Assembly (NCBI GenBank): GCA_030147455.1
Contig: JASKZU010000084.1
Location: 1 to 5,496 of the forward strand
DNA length: 5,496 bases
Reading direction: 5' to 3'
From: Planococcus sp. (in: firmicutes)
GTDB taxonomy: Bacteria; Bacillota; Bacilli; Bacillales_A; Planococcaceae
The position numbers and the translations under genes were made by a program. The notes under the pieces are model-generated. The model did not search any database and had not been told where the DNA came from. It saw only the letters and a program-made list of their open reading frames with translations. Of this stretch, positions 1 to 5,180 are shown piece by piece. Each line of letters begins with the position of its first letter. The stretch's first letter is position 1.

Positions 1-136
1 TGACATACACCTCTCCAATGGTTGATGGCTAAAGTATACGAAATTATTTATCGATTATCAATAAAAAAATAATGTTAATCAATATTATATTTTGAAAGAC
101 AAGCTGCTGTTTTTGCTTTCGGCTAGTAAACTAGAC

Positions 137-169
137 AAAAAGCTCCCTGGGTAATCAGGCAGCCTTTTT
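137..169 (-). terminator. Intrinsic terminator after the DUF2798 gene
   Basis: In the minus-strand transcript the arms at 156-164 and 141-149 form a nine-pair stem with one G:U pair and one mismatch around a six-base loop (150-155), followed by a run of five U. It lies about 30 bases past the stop codon of the membrane protein gene at 198-704. The plus strand also ends in five T (165-169), so it may also stop transcripts entering from the left, although plus-strand pairing is slightly worse. Confidence 0.7.
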
Positions 170-197
170 CTAAAATGAATATGAAAATAGTTAGCAA

Positions 198-704
198 TTA
201 TGCACTTGTCCCTTGTAGTTTTTGTTGCTGCGCTGCATGGATTTTTCGCATCATCCAGCGGGCGATTGGATGTGCGAAGAGCAATTCAACCCAAAATGCA
301 ATAAAGAAATTGCGCGGCCATTTTTGGAAAAATGCTTCTATCGGGGCCATGCTGATTTGCTTCATGCCAATCCACGAACCGACGATGGTCATGATAATCG
401 ACAAGAATGTCACGGTGAACAATATCGTGAATAAAATTCTGGCATTCCCGCTGTCGGTCGGTGCAATGAATTTGGCGGTGGCTTTTGATGCAAGTGGGCC
501 AACGACAAACGGAACGAGCAGGATGATTGCCATCCAAATAAAGGGCAGGATCTTCAAGCCGTTAAGATAAACTTCTTTTGAAAATCCAAGTTCAAATCCC
601 ATGATCAGTGGCCCGATTGTATTAACAGAAAGCAATGAAATGACGGCCAAAAAGAGAAGGGATTCTTTTCCGTTTTGGGGGAAGCTAGTTGCTGCGGTAT
701 TCAT
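198..704 (-). CDS. DUF2798 family four-helix membrane protein
   Basis: A 168-residue integral membrane protein of unknown function. Four hydrophobic segments are visible at about residues 16-39, 49-72, 88-112 and 127-148. The hydrophilic N-terminus and the basic C-terminus (RKIHAAQQQKLQ) flank them. The protein reads as two copies of a two-helix unit. Each copy opens with a Pro-x-Asn motif (FPQN near residue 8, WPRN near 129), and the last ends in a PIARWMM segment, which is the pattern I associate with DUF2798 proteins. The start at 704 has a GGAG ribosome binding site (716-719) at a rather long 11-base spacing, and no better in-frame start is seen. The gene is monocistronic: a terminator closes the B12 operon upstream and another lies downstream. 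The palindrome in its promoter suggests control by a dimeric repressor. The family assignment is from memory of the pattern; the four-helix topology is seen directly. No transport substrate can be named. Confidence 0.82.
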   Translation of the reverse strand: MNTAATSFPQNGKESLLFLAVISLLSVNTIGPLIMGFELGFSKEVYLNGLKILPFIWMAIILLVPFVVGPLASKATAKFIAPTDSGNARILFTILFTVTFLSIIMTIVGSWIGMKQISMAPIEAFFQKWPRNFFIAFWVELLFAHPIARWMMRKIHAAQQQKLQGTSA

Positions 705-814
705 GAATAAATCATCTCCGAATCATCAATTTCAGTTGAAAAGCAGTTGAACTTTGTCGAAAAATCCAAAGGAAAATTCAGGTCTTGAAACTATTGCTAT
801 CGACTGATTTTCTC

Positions 815-841
815 AGTGTAGCAATTTAATTGCGTTGTCAT
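815..841 (-). promoter_or_regulatory. Sigma-A promoter for the DUF2798 gene, extended -10
   Basis: On the minus strand a -10 element TACACT (815-820) is preceded by TGC, giving an extended -10. ATGACA (836-841, five of six against TTGACA) lies 15 bases upstream. The spacing is shorter than the usual 17, which the extended -10 could offset. The expected start is near 808, leaving a leader of about 100 bases before the ATG at 704. Confidence 0.5.
821..833. promoter_or_regulatory. Candidate operator: perfect 13-bp palindrome in the promoter spacer
   Basis: GCAATT and AATTGC flank a single central T. The palindrome fills almost the whole spacer between the proposed -35 and -10 of the DUF2798 gene, where a bound dimeric repressor would block RNA polymerase. 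No regulator gene is in the window, so the cognate protein is unknown. AT-rich palindromes of this size can occur by chance. Confidence 0.4.
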
Positions 842-861
842 AAGTGAACAGTATGTGGCAA

Positions 862-903
862 ATAAAAAAACGCTTTCTTGCCCAAGCAGGCAAAAAAGCG
901 TTT
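862..903 (-). terminator. Intrinsic terminator of the B12 operon
   Basis: A nine-pair outer stem (868-876 with 895-903), one mismatch (877/894) and a five-pair inner stem (878-882 with 889-893) close a six-base loop. Read on the minus strand this is followed by a run of seven T. It begins seven bases after the stop of the BtuF-like gene, so transcription ends there and no further permease gene belongs to the operon. Confidence 0.93.
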
Positions 904-909
904 ATGCAA

Positions 910-1881
910 TTATTCCATCAAATCCGGATAAACTGTTTCTGCCACAAGCTGTACTGCTTCACCGATGCGCGGCCCAGGTCGGGAAGTGATGTCTGAGTCA
1001 ATAAAGTGGACGTCTTCGTTTTGGATGGCCTCTATATCCGACCAGCTATCACGTGATTCAATTTCACCGACAGCGTCTTCAACATAAGAAACCGTCGTCA
1101 GGATCACTTCAGGATCGCGCGTGATGACTTCTTCTTCTGAAATGTTCGGCCAGCCTTCCAAGTCTTCAAAAACATTTGTGACTTGTGCCTGATTTAAAAT
1201 TTCCTGCTGAAACGTCGACTTTCCGGTAGTGTAAATTTCAGGAGACGGGCTGATTTCCATATAAACTTCTTTTTGCTCATCAATAGCGGCGAGGCGCTCC
1301 TGGACATCAGTGATTTGAGCTTGTATACCTTCAACAACTTCCGTTCCTTTGTCTTCCAACTTTAATACAGCAGCAATTTGTTCGATGTCGCCGTAAACTT
1401 CGTCAAAAGAAGTAGCGGACTCAATCACGAATACGGGGATGTCGGCATCTTCAAGTTGGGCAAGTGCAGGCGACGCTTCGCCAGTCGAGTAGGCGAGAAC
1501 CACATCCGGATCAAGCTGAATAATTTTTTCGGCATCGAATTCAACTGAATCGCTGACACGCTCGATTTCAAGTGCTTCTTCCGGATAGTTATCATATTCA
1601 GTGGCGCCAACTAATTGATCACCAGCATCAAGTGCAAAGACGATTTCTGTATTGCTCGGAATCAACGAAACAATGGTTTCCGGCGCTTGTTCGAATTCGA
1701 TATTTTCACCGCGGTCGTCAGTAACGCTATACGCCTCATCAGATGAAGTCCCGGTTCCTGTTTGGTCTGTCGTTTCGGTTGCAGGCGCTTCAGCCGTCTC
1801 TTCTGGTGTATCACCGGATTGACAGGCGCCAAGTGTTAGTGCGAGCGGGATGGCCAGTAAAGTAAAAGCTTTGATTTTCAT
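910..1881 (-). CDS. btuF: BtuF-like cobalamin/corrinoid-binding lipoprotein
   Basis: A 323-residue substrate-binding protein of the periplasmic-binding-protein type 2 fold (PF01497 class), predicted to sit on the outer face of the membrane and pass corrinoids to an ABC importer. Residues 1-19 form a lipoprotein signal ending in the lipobox LGAC, with Cys20 the lipidated residue. Residues 21-50 are a Thr/Glu/Ala-rich linker. The N-lobe starts around YSVTDDRG (51-58) and contains IPSNTEIVFAL (74-84) and VGATEYDNYPEEA (91-103), close to the BtuF pattern. GWPNIS (243-248) and SRPGPRIGEAV (300-310) match the C-lobe of B12-binding members. The mature protein is strikingly acidic. Its start overlaps the stop of the upstream gene as ATGA, with AGGAG (1890-1894) eight bases away inside the upstream coding region. 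A cobalamin riboswitch heads the operon, supporting B12 over siderophore as ligand. BtuC and BtuD partners are absent here and must be encoded elsewhere. Confidence 0.9.
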   Translation of the reverse strand: MKIKAFTLLAIPLALTLGACQSGDTPEETAEAPATETTDQTGTGTSSDEAYSVTDDRGENIEFEQAPETIVSLIPSNTEIVFALDAGDQLVGATEYDNYPEEALEIERVSDSVEFDAEKIIQLDPDVVLAYSTGEASPALAQLEDADIPVFVIESATSFDEVYGDIEQIAAVLKLEDKGTEVVEGIQAQITDVQERLAAIDEQKEVYMEISPSPEIYTTGKSTFQQEILNQAQVTNVFEDLEGWPNISEEEVITRDPEVILTTVSYVEDAVGEIESRDSWSDIEAIQNEDVHFIDSDITSRPGPRIGEAVQLVAETVYPDLME

Positions 1882-2414
1882 GAGTGATTCTCCTTTTTGC
1901 GTTTAGTCGGGTAGGATTTGCTGATAAATGGGATTTCTTCGACGCCGTGCTGCTTATTGACATAGACGGCCATGACAAAAAAGACATTGGCGAGCAGGTT
2001 GGTGTAATCCATTAAATGCTCAGGGACATCGCGTTCGAGCATGACGTGGTGAAGGGCGCGGACCGATTTTTTCGCTTCGCTGCGGCACACATGCAAAATG
2101 GCCGCTGCATGTGTTCCTTGCGGCAAAACGAATTGGTCGATTTGTTCTTTCACTTCAGCCACATACCGGTCATACAGTTTGCTCAAATCCGCGAGATCTT
2201 CTTCCGTAATGGCGAGTTTTCCGCGTACAGAGCCGTTCAAGTGATAGACCATCGGCTGCAAATACCGCAAATCTTCGATGACTTCCGGAATCTCGGAAAC
2301 AGCAATGGCTTCGCCGATGCGCGTCGTCAAAGAGTCGGTACGGATCTCGAAATCGACGGTAGCTGCACTTTCACGCATAAACGGGTAGCACAGGTAGCGC
2401 ATGTCTTTTTTCAT
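1878..2414 (-). CDS. Divergent PduO-type cob(I)alamin adenosyltransferase-like protein
   Basis: A 178-residue, mostly helical cytoplasmic protein that resembles the C-terminal two thirds of PduO-type ATP:cob(I)alamin adenosyltransferases. FVLPQGTHAAAILHVCR (residues 95-111) matches the family hallmark FxLPGGxxxAAxLHVAR, followed by basic residues (Lys115, Lys116, Arg119). YTNLLANVFFVMAVYVN (137-153) corresponds to the LNRLSDLLFxLARYAN helix. The N-terminus differs: the family usually begins with a TKTGDxGxT ATP-binding segment and a GTVDELNS helix, neither of which is present, and the residues just upstream do not restore them. The start at 2414 is chosen for the AGGAGGT site six bases away. 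The longer frame opening at 2504 would start inside the leader terminator hairpin. The gene is riboswitch-controlled and overlaps the BtuF-like gene by four bases. It may be a low-activity adenosyltransferase or a corrinoid-binding protein without catalysis; the family is fairly certain, the activity is not. Confidence 0.85.
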   Translation of the reverse strand: MKKDMRYLCYPFMRESAATVDFEIRTDSLTTRIGEAIAVSEIPEVIEDLRYLQPMVYHLNGSVRGKLAITEEDLADLSKLYDRYVAEVKEQIDQFVLPQGTHAAAILHVCRSEAKKSVRALHHVMLERDVPEHLMDYTNLLANVFFVMAVYVNKQHGVEEIPFISKSYPTKRKKENHS

Positions 2415-2420
2415 TGTTTC

Positions 2421-2427
2421 ACCTCCT
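2421..2427 (-). promoter_or_regulatory. Ribosome binding site fixing the start at 2414
   Basis: AGGAGGT on the minus strand lies six bases upstream of the ATG at 2412-2414. It decides between this start and the in-frame ATG at 2504, which has no comparable site and falls within the terminator stem. Confidence 0.85.
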
Positions 2428-2472
2428 GGACAGACTTCTGTAAATATCAGCACGTATTTTGCAACAGCATAC

Positions 2473-2502
2473 GAAAAAGCCATGCTCAAAAAAGAGCATG
2501 GC
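2473..2502 (-). terminator. Leader terminator, presumed riboswitch expression platform
   Basis: A perfect nine-pair stem (2494-2502 with 2479-2487, arms GCCATGCTC and GAGCATGGC in the transcript) closes a U6 loop and is followed by five U. It lies about 90 bases downstream of the cobalamin aptamer and 60 bases before the first gene. That position fits a transcription-attenuating expression platform: cobalamin bound, terminate; cobalamin absent, read through. Confidence 0.82.
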
Positions 2503-2589
2503 ACCGTTACACATATCCAGCTGAGAAAAAGCTGTCCATCGAAAAAGTCGCCGTAAATCCTCTTTTTTTCCGAAGAGCATAAATACGTT

Positions 2590-2752
2590 CAGAAAAAGGT
2601 AGGTCTCCTGGCTTGTGCATTTGCTTACTTTAAGGCCTTCCCGGCATATCGCCAGTGGCATTCCTTATTTCATACGCACTTACAGTTGCGGAAACAGCTC
2701 CGGATTTGCACCGGATTCCCTGTTACGCTGACAAATCAGCACCTTTTTCCTG
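2590..2752 (-). promoter_or_regulatory. Cobalamin (AdoCbl-class) riboswitch aptamer
   Basis: In the minus-strand transcript the conserved blocks occur in the right order. They are GGAATCCGGTGCAAATCCGG and the following GCAACTGTAA segment, the B12 box GCCACTG (2653-2659), the CCGGGAAGGCC segment, and the closing AGCCAGGAGACCTACC (2598-2613). An outer P1 helix is visible between 2741-2752 and 2590-2600 (CAGGAAAAAGGT with ACCTTTTTCTG, one bulge). All core blocks appear intact. It controls the adenosyltransferase-like and BtuF-like genes downstream and so fixes the pathway as corrinoid uptake and handling. Whether it prefers adenosylcobalamin over other forms is inferred from the class consensus. 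Confidence 0.96.
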
Positions 2753-2773
2753 CGTGATTATTTACTTGGTTTC

Positions 2774-2782
2774 AGTGTAGCA
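2774..2782 (-). promoter_or_regulatory. Extended -10 promoter of the B12 operon
   Basis: TGC followed by TACACT on the minus strand forms an extended -10 element that would start transcription about 15 bases before the riboswitch P1 helix, near 2767. No convincing -35 is seen at 16-18 bases upstream. The same nine-base core occurs in the promoter of the DUF2798 gene. Confidence 0.5.
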
Positions 2783-2905
2783 TTTCTTTTGAGGTTTTAG
2801 GAGTGGTGTCGAAAGGTTATTCCCCGGCGTAAGTAAGCAGGAGAGGCGTACCGTATTTCCAGCCACTTGATGGTTCCGGCTATGTTCTTGTTTTATTGAA
2901 TAAAG

Positions 2906-2930
2906 GTGTAGATTCTAGATAAAGGGGTAC
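2906..2930 (+). promoter_or_regulatory. Possible sigma-B-type promoter of the small acidic protein
   Basis: GTGTAG (2906-2911) and GGGTAC (2925-2930) are separated by 13 bases. They compare with GTTTAA and GGGTAT at 13-15 bases for sigma-B in Bacillales (four of six and five of six). The start would be near 2937, about 30 bases before the ATG. No good sigma-A alternative is visible. This rests on motif reading only. Confidence 0.35.
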
Positions 2931-2965
2931 AGTATATCAAAACCGCACGATGAGGAGGAACGCAT

Positions 2966-3193
2966 ATGGCCAGAAAAGGAACAGCTGGGCGCACGCCTGA
3001 AAAGCAAGTTGGCGCACGCGACTCCGGAATTGATAAACTCGTCAATAAAACAAAAGAGGCATTGGACGGCGATAACGAAGCAACAAACTACGAAGAGGAA
3101 AAAGGCAGGGACGAGCAAGAAGACGCCAAAGAGTATTCCAAACAAGTAACAGAAAGCGACAAACGAGACGTTCCAAACGAACCAAAACAATAA
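2966..3193 (+). CDS. Small, highly charged, probably disordered protein
   Basis: A 75-residue protein I do not recognise. It is almost entirely hydrophilic: no Cys, Trp or Phe, only two Tyr (42 and 57), and dense Lys, Glu, Asp, Gln and Asn. Residues 1-18 are basic (MARKGTAGR start). Residues 20-33 could form a short helix (SGIDKLVNKTKEAL). The rest is acidic-rich and probably unstructured. No signal peptide or membrane segment is present. Translation is well supported by GAGGAGG (2952-2958) seven bases before the ATG, and a strong terminator directly follows the stop. The composition resembles small stress-related hydrophilic proteins of Bacillales, and the upstream sigma-B-like motif points the same way, but both are inference. 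The strong ribosome binding site and terminator argue for a real gene over a chance frame, and the overlapping minus-strand frame lacks comparable signals. Confidence 0.82.
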   Translation: MARKGTAGRTPEKQVGARDSGIDKLVNKTKEALDGDNEATNYEEEKGRDEQEDAKEYSKQVTESDKRDVPNEPKQ

Positions 3194-3232
3194 AAAATGG
3201 AGCTAAGGAATTTTCCTTAGCTCCATTTTTTT
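3192..3232. terminator. Bidirectional terminator between convergent genes
   Basis: A twelve-pair perfect stem (3198-3209 with 3214-3225) with a four-base loop is flanked by A6 on the left and T7 on the right, so it works in both directions. It overlaps the stop codon of the small charged protein by two bases and ends one base from the stop of the SDR gene. Both convergent transcripts therefore end here. Confidence 0.95.
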
Positions 3233-3233
3233 A

Positions 3234-3953
3234 TTAGGATGGGTTAGTCGACCATAATCCTGCACTCTTGACGAACACACGCGGGTGCAATTTCAGGCTG
3301 GCGATGATGATATCCGCCAAGTCTTCCGGCTGCATCACTTTTTCGGCGTCGCCTGTGATCAAATTGGAACTGTGCGCAAGGTCTGTTACAACCGTGCTTG
3401 GCGTTAATGCCGTAACGCGGACGTTATGTTTGCGTACTTCCAGTGCAAGTGATTCGGTCAAGCCAAGTACTGCAAATTTTGAAGAGCTATAAGCACTCGT
3501 TGCAGGAGCGCCTTTTTGCCCGGCTGTTGATGAGATGTTGATGATGTCGCCGGATTTCTGATCGATCATGCCCGGAAGCACGGCACGTGTCACATTGTAG
3601 ACACCCATCAAGTTGACGTCGACGATATGTTTCCATTCTTCTGGAGAAAGTTCCAAAAATCCGCCGAATGTACCGATGCCGGCATTGTTGATCAAAATAT
3701 CAATCGCTCCAAGTTCACCTGTAAGTTTTAGGGCTGCCTGTTCGACGGCCGCCAAATCTGTCACGTCTGCAGCTGCGGTAGCTACTTTAACGCCGGCATC
3801 CTGAAGCTCGACAGATACTTTATCCAAGTTTTCCTGATTCAAGCCGATCAGCCCGACATTAACGCCTTCGTTCGCGAGGGCAAGGGCTGTTGCACGGCCA
3901 ATGCCGCGTCCTGCACCAGTAATGATGGCATTTTTTCCACTGATTGATTGCAT
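3234..3953 (-). CDS. Classical short-chain dehydrogenase/reductase (FabG-like)
   Basis: A 239-residue NAD(P)-dependent oxidoreductase, the usual length for classical SDRs, predicted cytoplasmic and a homotetramer by family precedent. It has the Rossmann glycine motif TGAGRGIG (12-19), Asp63 in AADV for adenine contact, NNAG (89-92), and the catalytic tetrad Asn114, Ser142, Tyr155 and Lys159 in YSSSK. Arg16 in the glycine loop is compatible with NADPH, but the end of strand two (IGLNQ, 36-40) lacks the second basic residue, so cofactor choice is open. Databases often label such proteins 3-ketoacyl-ACP reductase. The resemblance is general, there are no fatty-acid genes nearby, and the true substrate cannot be read. 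The start at 3953 has AGGAG (3963-3967) nine bases upstream. It appears monocistronic, since a terminator separates it from the hydrolase upstream. A possible -10 (CATAAT, near 4018-4023) lacks a good -35. Confidence 0.93.
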   Translation of the reverse strand: MQSISGKNAIITGAGRGIGRATALALANEGVNVGLIGLNQENLDKVSVELQDAGVKVATAAADVTDLAAVEQAALKLTGELGAIDILINNAGIGTFGGFLELSPEEWKHIVDVNLMGVYNVTRAVLPGMIDQKSGDIINISSTAGQKGAPATSAYSSSKFAVLGLTESLALEVRKHNVRVTALTPSTVVTDLAHSSNLITGDAEKVMQPEDLADIIIASLKLHPRVFVKSAGLWSTNPS

Positions 3954-4060
3954 GGGTCCACACTCCTTAAAAGTTGCGGCCGGCTTCGCGCCGCTCCGCC
4001 TTTAAATACGTTTTCCATTATGGGCGATTTTTAGTGTAAATGCATGCATCGCGACTTAGT

Positions 4061-4090
4061 AAAAAAGCAGCCCGCAAATTGGCGGACTGC
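4061..4090 (-). terminator. Intrinsic terminator after the alpha/beta hydrolase gene
   Basis: A nine-pair GC-rich stem (4082-4090 with 4067-4075, one G:U pair) and six-base loop are followed on the minus strand by six T. It lies 22 bases past the hydrolase stop and separates that gene from the SDR gene, so the two are probably not one transcript. Confidence 0.92.
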
Positions 4091-4099
4091 CGGGTAGAA

Positions 4100-4118
4100 A
4101 TCATAATGGAATTATGAT
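4100..4118. repeat. Short inverted repeat across the hydrolase stop codon
   Basis: ATCATAAT and ATTATGAT form a perfect eight-pair AT-rich hairpin with a three-base loop that includes the TAA stop of the hydrolase gene (4112-4114). It has no U-tract and lies just before the real terminator. It may be a weak mRNA 3' structure or chance. Confidence 0.45.
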
Positions 4119-4933
4119 TTGACGCCTGAGCTTTTCAGGAAGCTCAGCAATTCGTTGTTAAAGCGTTCAGGCTCATCCGCATTGATGCCGTGACCGCTGT
4201 CTTTAAACGGGACAAGAACGGAGTTTTGGATTTCTTTATCCAAAATTTCCGCCAGTTCGTATTGGCAGATCTCATCTTTTTTCCCGTGGAAGATAGCTGT
4301 AGGGACTGTGATGGATCCCAGTTCGCCGCGCAAGTCTTCGTCGCGAAGTGCAACAGCAGAGTTGATCGTTGAGTGGGCGCCGGCTTCAAGGCCGAGTGCT
4401 TGGAACCAAGCTAAAAATTGCGGCGACTTCTTCTGCTCGAAAAACTGATCCGAGAAGTCAGCCAGGAAAGCCGGACGGTCTTTTTTGATTTCAGCGATAA
4501 TGTCATCTACATCTGAAGGCTTCATGCCGACAGAAAAATCATCACGCTGTGTAAATAGCGGTGCAGCCGCACCCATCAGCAATAGCTTATCCACTTTTTC
4601 CTGTCCGAATTTAGTCAGGTAACGGATGGCGATCGGGCCGCCCATCGAAAAGCCGGCGAGGACGAATTGGTCCAGCCCGAGCTGTGTAACAATTTCATTA
4701 ATATCTTTTGCAGCTGTATCGTAGTCGTAGCCAGACCACGGTTTGTCGGATTTTCCGTAGCCGCGCAAGTCAACTCCGATATAACGGAAGCCGTTTTCTG
4801 CAAGCAAGCTTGTTTGGTACTCAAACGATTTGTTGTTCAACGGCCAGCCGTGAATAAAAATAACGGGCTGTCCAGATCCAATGTCTTCTACATGAATTTT
4901 TACATCTTTTTCGACTTCAATAAAATGTCCCAT
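4112..4933 (-). CDS. Alpha/beta hydrolase, non-heme chloroperoxidase/arylesterase type
   Basis: A 273-residue cytoplasmic serine hydrolase with a complete alpha/beta-fold active site. The oxyanion-hole motif HGWP is at 28-31, followed by DLRGYGKSDKP (55-65), nucleophile Ser96 in GFSMGG, Asp220 in FHGKKDE, and His248 in DSGHG. A cap region spans roughly residues 125-200. The HGW, RGxGxSDKP and GFSMGG combination and the length fit the cofactor-free haloperoxidase/perhydrolase and arylesterase group, whose members hydrolyse esters or lactones and can form peracids. The natural substrate cannot be told. No signal peptide is present. The start at 4933 has AGGAGG (4943-4948) nine bases upstream. 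A 13-bp palindrome lies immediately before this site. The gene has its own terminator, so any functional link to the SDR gene downstream is only by proximity. Confidence 0.93.
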   Translation of the reverse strand: MGHFIEVEKDVKIHVEDIGSGQPVIFIHGWPLNNKSFEYQTSLLAENGFRYIGVDLRGYGKSDKPWSGYDYDTAAKDINEIVTQLGLDQFVLAGFSMGGPIAIRYLTKFGQEKVDKLLLMGAAAPLFTQRDDFSVGMKPSDVDDIIAEIKKDRPAFLADFSDQFFEQKKSPQFLAWFQALGLEAGAHSTINSAVALRDEDLRGELGSITVPTAIFHGKKDEICQYELAEILDKEIQNSVLVPFKDSGHGINADEPERFNNELLSFLKSSGVKS

Positions 4934-4949
4934 TTCTAAATTCCTCCTC

Positions 4950-4962
4950 GAGTTTTAAACTC
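4950..4962. promoter_or_regulatory. 13-bp palindrome next to the hydrolase ribosome binding site
   Basis: GAGTTT and AAACTC flank a single central base, two bases upstream of the AGGAGG site at 4943-4948. It could be a repressor operator or an mRNA hairpin limiting ribosome access. No regulator gene is adjacent within the window. Confidence 0.35.
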
Positions 4963-4976
4963 TTTGCTTTTTATGT

Positions 4977-5003
4977 ATTTCCACATCGTTCCTTTTCATA
5001 AAC
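4977..5003 (-). promoter_or_regulatory. Weak sigma-B-like promoter candidate for the hydrolase
   Basis: On the minus strand GTTTAT (4998-5003) and GGAAAT (4977-4982) are 15 bases apart, five of six and four of six against the sigma-B consensus. Nothing convincing for sigma-A is seen between the ATG and 5060. This is the weakest of the three sigma-B-like sites in the window. Confidence 0.22.
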
Positions 5004-5095
5004 GTACTTATATAAAAAATCTTCAAATTGAGATAATTAAAAAACCATTTTTGTGATAAGGAAGAAGCAGGAAGTAAAAAAAGTCGTGACATTAG

Positions 5096-5120
5096 GCTTA
5101 TAAAAACGAAACTAGGGTAT
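5096..5120 (+). promoter_or_regulatory. Candidate sigma-B promoter of the PAS-domain gene
   Basis: GCTTAT (5096-5101) and a perfect GGGTAT (5115-5120) are 13 bases apart. The likely start near 5127 leaves a leader of about 55 bases. No sigma-A pair with acceptable spacing was found in this interval. Confidence 0.45.
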
Positions 5121-5180
5121 GTAATATAAGGTAATGCTGCTTTAGATCAAGCATAACTATTTATTTTCGAGGTGAAGAAC

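Noticed and set aside
44..62. Fur-box-like AT-rich sequence around TTGATAATCGATAAA on the minus strand
   Set aside because: One half (TGATAAT) matches but the other matches only about two of seven positions, and no gene start is positioned for it.
175..570. Plus-strand 131-residue open frame
   Set aside because: It is antisense to the DUF2798 gene, Cys/Ile-rich without a coherent topology, and has no ribosome binding site; the minus-strand reading gives a regular four-helix protein.
2415..2504. Longer start for the adenosyltransferase-like gene at 2504
   Set aside because: The ATG at 2504 lies in the leader terminator stem, lacks a ribosome binding site, and the added 30 residues contain no family motif; AGGAGGT directs the start to 2414.
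2016..2582. Plus-strand 188-residue open frame
   Set aside because: It is antisense to the adenosyltransferase-like gene and its leader, with no start signals, and the opposite strand carries clear family motifs.
2419..2661. Minus-strand 80-residue open frame
   Set aside because: It runs through the riboswitch and leader terminator, with no ribosome binding site or recognisable protein pattern; it is a chance frame over structured RNA.
4040..4049. Self-complementary ATGCATGCAT
   Set aside because: A ten-base alternating repeat that is palindromic by construction; without a placed promoter nearby, chance is the simplest explanation.
3234..4933. SDR and alpha/beta hydrolase as one operon or pathway
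   Set aside because: A strong terminator at 4061-4090 separates them, each has its own ribosome binding site and leader, and neither substrate can be inferred.
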